Shown here piece by piece: positions 21,527 through 26,443 of a DNA stretch of 26,443 nucleotides; position 1 is the stretch's first letter, and the number at the start of each line of letters is the position of its first letter. Both the position numbers and the translations under genes were made by a program. The notes below the pieces were generated by a model, which did not search any database, was not told where the DNA came from, and worked only from the letters and a program-made list of their open reading frames with translations. This DNA is from Xanthoparmelia taractica (lineage: Eukaryota > Ascomycota > Lecanoromycetes > Lecanorales > Parmeliaceae), in contig JANQBS010000414.1 in the NCBI GenBank assembly GCA_033085395.1, forward strand, positions 1 to 26,443, written 5' to 3'.

Positions 21527-21889
21527 TGTTATTTAAATAAGAAAAATCTCTTTAAAAAAATTCGTAATTATAAGTTATTACTTGTTCTAATAAAAGAATA
21601 AAAGAAAATTAATAAATTTATTATTAATAGATTACTCTATAAGAAAATAATTTAAGAAAAAATATATTATTTAATAAAATAGAGCGATTAAGAAGAGTAA
21701 TATAATATATAATACTATAAGACTTAATAGTAGTAATTAATAGTAGCGGCGAATAGAAGTAAAGTACTTAAAACGTTAATTCTTATATAAGCTAGAATTT
21801 CTCATAAAAGCCCTATAAATTTAATAATCATAGTAATAATTATAAATAACTATAATAATAATAATAATAGTTATTTAATATAAGTAACA
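21527..21889 (-). repeat. Possible 3' LTR of the copia remnant
   Basis: About 40 bp after the copia stop codon, the minus strand shows TGTTAC (21889 to 21884), preceded by the purine-rich TTTAGAAGAGTATCTAG. A matching end in inverted form, TGTTAT on the plus strand at 21527, would give an LTR of 363 bp with short inverted ends, within the normal range for Ty1/copia. No second copy is in the window, so the left boundary is a guess. Confidence 0.25.
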
Positions 21890-21930
21890 ACTAGATACTC
21901 TTCTAAAGAATAGCTTTTCTAAAATAAGAC

Positions 21931-23460
21931 TTAAGAAAATAATTTTAGCTTAATTAGATACCGAAAGCGATTAAAGTTTTTCTTATATAGGGTCTTAATA
22001 AGCTTATCGATCATTTATCTTTTAATAAGAATATATTCTAAAGTGATATTCTCGATAATAACTTACTTTCGTATATAATAATATTCAATATTAATATATT
22101 TAATACGTGCATAAAATTAAGAATTCTTAACTAAGATTATTACACTCTAATTATTAGGATAAATTATTATTATCTTAATAATTAGATCGCTAAGATTAAG
22201 CTAATTAAAAATATTACGTAATTAAATAATTTTTTTAATAATTTACTTTTAATTAAATATATTTAACTTTATAGATTAAAAGCGTTATAATAAATTATCG
22301 CTTAGATAATTAACTAATCGTAGCGCTATTTACGTTAAAGACGTATTTAAAAATAAAATATTAAATATCTTAATTATTAATCTAATTAACGTTAGTATAC
22401 TTAAATAAAAGTTTTAGATTTTCTCGAAAGACGAGTTAATAATTAATCGATTATCTAAGATATCGAAAGATACGTTTAATAATTTTTTAATAAGATCTAT
22501 TCGAGTTAAAGTTATATCGAGATATTATAAAAATAATAAAAATAATATCTAATCTAATATTCAATATTATATATATTAGCGAGTTAATAGCTAATTAATA
22601 GATAATACGAGAAGCTTCGATTATCTAAAAATCTTCTTTAGCGATCTAATACTTCTCTATACTTATTAAAATAAAAGTTTCTTTACTATTTTATATATTA
22701 TATTCGATAATAAATTTCTAAATATAGCTTATCTAGTTAAATCGTAAGATTCGATTAACTCGATCTCTAATAATAATCATATAGAGATAGTAATTATACG
22801 CGCTTAAATTAATTATCTTAAAGTACTTATAAGACTTATCTTTAATACTCTAAATTTTCTTTTTATTAAATTTAATTAATAAAATATTATTTATATAAAT
22901 AGCGATAATAATAATATTATTATTAAAGATCGAGTAATTAATCGTATTAGACTCGAAGTCTAGCTTTTTAAGATATATTATTAAAATATTATATTAAACT
23001 TTAAAAGACTATTTTAGATTATATAAAGTCTTTTTTAATTTATATCTTATATTTATTATTAACTTTAAAGTCGATAAATTATATAATAAAAACAATTTTA
23101 TAATTTATAAATTTAATAACGAAGACGAAAGTCTTATCAAAGTCTATATTCTCGTATTATTTAAAATTATTTATTATTTATTAAGTCTTATAACGAGCGA
23201 TCTCTTCTTAAGATTTACGCTTAATTTTATAAACTTACTTGTTCTCTAAGATATACGTATTCGAGAAAAGATTTATTAAAATTTAAATATTATTAATTAC
23301 GAGAAAATCGACTTCTTTCTATATAATAAGTTCTTATTATATTTTTTAATATATATTTATTATTATCTTTTTATAATTTTAAGACTTTTATAATTTTAAG
23401 ACTTATATAATTTAAAAATATTAACTTTAATTAATAAACTTTAGAATTTTTATATCGTAT
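21931..23460 (-). pseudogene. Copia Pol remnant: RT and RNase H
   Basis: On the minus strand, from right to left: LENK-stop-VYKIKRK and EEIARYKT (family: KWVYKIKR, YKARWV), YENIDFDKTFVFVIKF (FDETFASVVKP), TLYNLK (ALYGLKQS), LKKLDFESNTINYSIF, and IAIYINNILLI (YVDD now Tyr-Ile-Asn-Asn, 22886-22897). RNase H follows with ATIS-stop-LSKR (ISWSSKRQ), FYARIKYINIEYYYIR (HARTKHIDIQHHFVR), and TLYKKNFNRFRYL, the usual copia C-terminus. The stop is TAA at 21931-21933. About 30 codons seem missing between the RT motifs before and after 23085, and the TLYNLK part is one base out of phase with the upstream part. Non-functional. Confidence 0.85.
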
Positions 23461-23462
23461 TA

Positions 23463-23542
23463 ATCGTCGCATAATACTTTCGTCGCTTCGCTCCTAGTAG
23501 TAGCCACCTCAATTAATCGGCCACCTCAATCAATCATATTAG
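23463..23542 (+). repeat. Left terminal inverted repeat of the Fot1-like element
   Basis: It starts ATCGTCGCATAATACTTTCG and pairs with 25282-25361. Over 80 bp there are four mismatches (offsets 42, 52, 69 and 73), all C/T. The motif CCACCTCAAT is present twice within it (about 23504-23513 and 23521-23530), a possible transposase binding-site pair. Confidence 0.93.
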
Positions 23543-23543
23543 G

Positions 23544-25238
23544 CTATTTCTTCTTTCCAAGTATTCTATTTACATATAGCCGTCTTATCCTTATCTCTCA
23601 CTTAATATGATTCTTCTTATCTATTATAACTATGGATCTAAACGATTGTCAGGCCTTAATTAAGGTTTTTAAGTGATTATTGGCCTATCTCTTCGTAGAC
23701 TTTTAAGCCTTAATTAGAACTACTTTCGCCTTCGAAATATTATTTTAATACGCCATCTTCTCTTAAGCTCTAACGTTATAAATAGTAATAATCTCACCCT
23801 TCTAAATAATAATTTTAAAACGGAATTTACGTGCTCGCCGAGCAATAACGAAGTCTTATATATTTTTGAGCTATTTGATTACTAGCTTGAAAGAATAAGC
23901 TAGAGTATTTTTATTCTTAATGGCCTAACGAATAGATTCTTCAAGATCTTCTAAGCAAGTGAAGTTCATCTCTTTTTAAAGAGCTATTCTATAGGTTAAA
24001 ATCTCGAAAAATTTATAAAGAGTTTATGTAAATAGTGGAAGAATCTTTCGTTTCGATATTAAATCTCTATTGAGACGAATATATATAGTCTGAATTTTAA
24101 TAAAAACTTGCTTAGGATTAAAGAAAAACAAGTCTATTTTACGAAAGACACTTATAATATTATAATTAGTGAAGATTCTTTCTCTTATACTCTAAAAATA
24201 GGCTAAGAATTTTAGTTTATTAAAGTTACTATTTTCGTGGCGAATTACCTTATCGATTAACTTATAATAATAGTATTTAAATAACTAAAAGAGGCCGACG
24301 TCTAATAATTGAGTTAGATATGTGATATAGACTAAAAGACGAAATAGAACGATTTTATTAATTTTAATAAAATCTTAGAATTTGTATATTAAATAAGAAC
24401 CATAGTTATTTATTATTAGAAGTCGATACACTTCTTATTGAGTCCCACGGCTGTGCCTTTCGAAATAAATAAGTTATTCGTATATTAAGTTATTATTTGA
24501 GTACCTAGAATCACTAACGACCAGGGTAGTATTCTCATCAATATTGTTGTGTACTTATTTATTTAAAATATGCCTTCTCTACAGAATAATTATTACGGGG
24601 ATCGCAAAGCCTTTAATACTAATACACTTCACGGACGTGATATATAATCGTATATCAGGATCCGTTATAAGAAGTTGCTTAACTCGATAAGCTATAACGA
24701 CCCATTGCGCCTTGCCACAGTTAATTCGAAAGCCCGTTTCGTCTATATTTCACACGTCTCAATACTTTATTTTCAGCTACTCACAAATCTCTTAAAACTT
24801 TCTAAAGTAGTATAGAATATCCTTTAAATTATACGTATTCTTTCGAGCAGCAGCAAGTGATTTTTGCTTTCTTTTAACGAATTCGAGATATCTTATAAGA
24901 AATCGTTTGATTTAGTAATTCCCTATAACTCGATTAATTCCAGCCTCAATAAGTAGATAATTTGTGGCCTTTCGGATCATGATTGACCTTACTAACATAT
25001 CGAACGAGTCTAATTAATGAATATACTCGTAAATAACCTCCTTCATTTCGTCTGTAAGAGCTTTATCTATTATTAATCGACTTAATTTAAAATAGCCCCC
25101 CGCATACCGTCTTTAAAGCTTTCTCAATAACTCGTTATATTCACGCGCAATACTAACGATAAACGCGTCAGAGTTAATGAATAGATAGGCCATAGCCTTA
25201 TCAATACGGGCCTCTTAGGCCTAGTAACCCTAATCCAT
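23544..25238 (-). pseudogene. Fot1/pogo-type transposase, broken by RIP
   Basis: Start ATG (25236-25238), the catalytic sites and the stop TAG (23544-23546) are all in one phase, giving 564 codons, near the roughly 540 of Fot1 transposase. The N-terminal half has EARIDKAMAYLF and a CENP-B-type helix-turn-helix part with SLAAARKNTYNL. The DDE_1 core has NIDETGFRI with the first Asp at 24741-24743, ITDPDIR and YITSVKCIS, the second Asp in VVSDSRYSNN at 24510-24512, and the third at 24408-24410 now Asn (LLIINNYGSY, family DGYGSH). In-frame stops begin at codon 3 and fit former Gln or Trp codons. The enzyme would excise and insert the element at TA sites; it is inactive here. Confidence 0.92.
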
Positions 25239-25281
25239 TATAATAATTGTGGAGTATAGAATAATGAAAGAAGAAAATACG

Positions 25282-25361
25282 CTAATATAATTAATTGAGG
25301 TGGCCGATTGATTGAGGTGACTACTACTAGGAGCGAAGCGACGAAAGTATTATGCGACGAT
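25282..25361 (-). repeat. Right terminal inverted repeat of the Fot1-like element
   Basis: It is the reverse complement of 23463-23542 with four C/T mismatches and ends GCGACGAT before the target TA (25362-25363). It carries the same duplicated ATTGAGGTG motif. Confidence 0.93.
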
Positions 25362-25363
25362 TA

Positions 25364-26443
25364 ACGATTCGCGTTTCGAAGATTCTTTAATTATTATAAA
25401 TTATATTATAGATTTTTTATTTAATATTAAGTCTTTAAAGATTATAAATAATATAAGTATTTTATTATTAAGCGTTTTAATTAATTTTAATAATTATCTT
25501 AAAAATACACGCGAGAATAATACTCTTTAAATTAATAATTATATTTTAATTAAGATTTTAATTTTTATAAGATACTCTCTTTTAATTAATATCTCGATAA
25601 AATTAATTATTTTAATAAAGAATTCGCGTTTTTTAAAGACTTTTTTCTTTAAAATAAATATTAAAGCGAGCTTTTAAATAGCGTTAATAGCGTTATTATA
25701 ACGCTTATTATTATTAAATTATTATATTTCGCGAGAAATAAGTATTATTAAAATAAATTTAAGCGAGATATTAATAATTTAAATAATATTAAAGAAGATT
25801 TTAATCTTATTATTAAATAAAAGTATATAATAAAATCTATTAACTTAATAGTTAACTAGTCTATTCTTATACGCACGATCTTAATACTTAATTTACTCGA
25901 TATTAATTATATATATTTAATAATACTCGATTTATTTAAAAATTTAAAGATAAAATAAATTTAATAAATAATTTATATAGATCTTATAAAGAGTAATATC
26001 TTAATCTAAGATTAATTATAGATTATTTAAATAATTAAATACTCGAACGAACTTCGTTTAATACTTTTACGATAGTTTACTTTCTTTAAATATAGCGCTA
26101 GCTTTTTATTAAATTATTTATTTAAGATATTTTAATTTATTATTTATTTAAGAATTATTAAAAATAAATTTCTTTTAAATAATATCTTTAAATAAATAAT
26201 ATACGTATATATTATAATTATTATACTTGATATTATAGTAGAATCGAAGTTGAGTATATCTATAATTATCGTGTTTTACTTAGTTTAAAAATAACTTAAA
26301 CGCTTTTAAAATCGTGAGTTCTATTTTATCTAATATAAAATAGATATTAAATCTAAAAATATTATTATTTAAGAAAGTTATTATATATTTATAATTATTA
26401 TAAAAAGAATAAAATAAATCTTAAATATTACTATAAATTAGAT
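25364..26443 (-). pseudogene. Copia Pol remnant: integrase, runs off the window
   Basis: On the minus strand near 26000-26330 one frame shows HDNYRYTQLRF, then FIFNNS-stop-INNKLKYLK (family: P-N-x-P-Q-x-N-G-K-A-E, from the integrase core), KASAIFKESKLS and FVRVFNYLNNL, followed by DITLYKIY and DRAYKNRLVNY (family: TPYE and the GYLVGY region). This is the second half of a copia integrase and its C-terminal extension. The part next to the transposon (25364-25800) is open in places (ILKKKVFKKREFF) and is probably the integrase-RT linker. The catalytic Asp motif could not be read with confidence. Confidence 0.6.

Larger units (their letters stand above)
23463..25361 (-). mobile_element. Fot1/pogo-like DNA transposon (1,899 bp)
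   Basis: It has 80-bp terminal inverted repeats, TA target duplications at 23461-23462 and 25362-25363, and a single transposase pseudogene on the minus strand. Size, target and protein fit the Fot1/pogo group of Tc1/mariner elements common in ascomycetes. It sits inside the copia remnant. GC content and codon content are clearly less eroded than in the copia DNA on both sides, so it arrived later. A TA target alone is weak evidence in such DNA, but the inverted repeats fix the ends. Confidence 0.93.
21527..26443 (-). mobile_element. Ty1/copia retrotransposon remnant, interrupted, 5' part outside window
   Basis: The minus strand carries, in copia order, integrase (right part of the window), RT and RNase H (left part), which distinguishes it from the gypsy elements, where integrase follows RNase H. 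It is split at 23461-25363 by a Fot1/pogo-like transposon. It runs off the right edge inside the integrase. It is heavily RIP-mutated, with stops at Gln/Trp positions, at least one frameshift and a probable deletion in RT. The left end is uncertain. Confidence 0.8.

Noticed and set aside
23463..25361. hAT or Mutator transposon
   Set aside because: The TA target, 1.9-kb size, CENP-B-type HTH and DDE_1 motifs (NIDETGF, VVSDS) fit Fot1/pogo. No 8- or 9-bp target duplication is present.
1..26443. Mitochondrial or bacterial AT-rich origin
   Set aside because: Gypsy, copia and Fot1-type elements with RIP-like mutation point to fungal nuclear DNA. No mitochondrial genes, tRNAs or bacterial ribosome-binding sites are seen.

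Overview
The window looks like a piece of an AT-rich, transposon-filled block from a filamentous ascomycete (Pezizomycotina). It carries no intact host gene. The evidence is four broken elements of typical fungal families: two copies of a chromodomain-bearing Ty3/gypsy retrotransposon, a Ty1/copia retrotransposon, a Fot1/pogo-type DNA transposon, and also a solitary gypsy LTR. All show the marks of repeat-induced point mutation (RIP): very few GC runs, and reading frames that stay open in phase but are riddled with stops at places where the family has Gln (CAA/CAG to TAA/TAG) or Trp (TGG to TAG/TGA). Catalytic Asp codons are often changed to Asn. No species can be named from this.

Layout. (1) 1-7087: gypsy copy A on the minus strand. 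Its 5' LTR is at 6919-7087 and its 3' end lies beyond the left edge. A 12-bp tandem repeat in its 3' untranslated region opens the window. (2) 7088-7940: AT-rich spacer. (3) 7941-15564: gypsy copy B on the plus strand, complete, with 148-bp LTRs (7941-8088 and 15417-15564) and a 5-bp target duplication ATTAT on both sides. A and B face head to head and form a large imperfect inverted repeat of about 7 kb per arm. (4) 15570-20194: AT-rich, very decayed DNA with a 46-bp perfect palindrome and two coding-like stretches I cannot name. (5) 20200-20346: a solo LTR of the same gypsy family, minus orientation, with target duplication TTAAT. (6) About 21527-26443: a Ty1/copia remnant on the minus strand that runs off the right edge, containing integrase, reverse transcriptase and RNase H remains. 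(7) 23463-25361: a 1.9-kb Fot1/pogo-like transposon with 80-bp terminal inverted repeats, inserted into the copia element between its integrase and reverse transcriptase parts.

In copy B one reading frame (codons starting at positions divisible by three) can be followed from about 8703 to 15131 without a net frameshift: Gag, a Gln-rich linker, a C2HC finger, protease, reverse transcriptase, RNase H, integrase with GPY/F module, and chromodomain. This implies that the family encodes Gag-Pol as one polyprotein. Several short open frames in the window are either fragments of this polyprotein or antisense and out-of-frame shadows of it.

The layers can be ordered. The copia element was there first and was mutated, and the Fot1-like element then entered it and is visibly less mutated. 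The solo LTR is the least mutated gypsy sequence, probably because it is short. I found no new defence system, CRISPR array, RNA gene or cellular operon. The notable content is the architecture and decay pattern of these elements.
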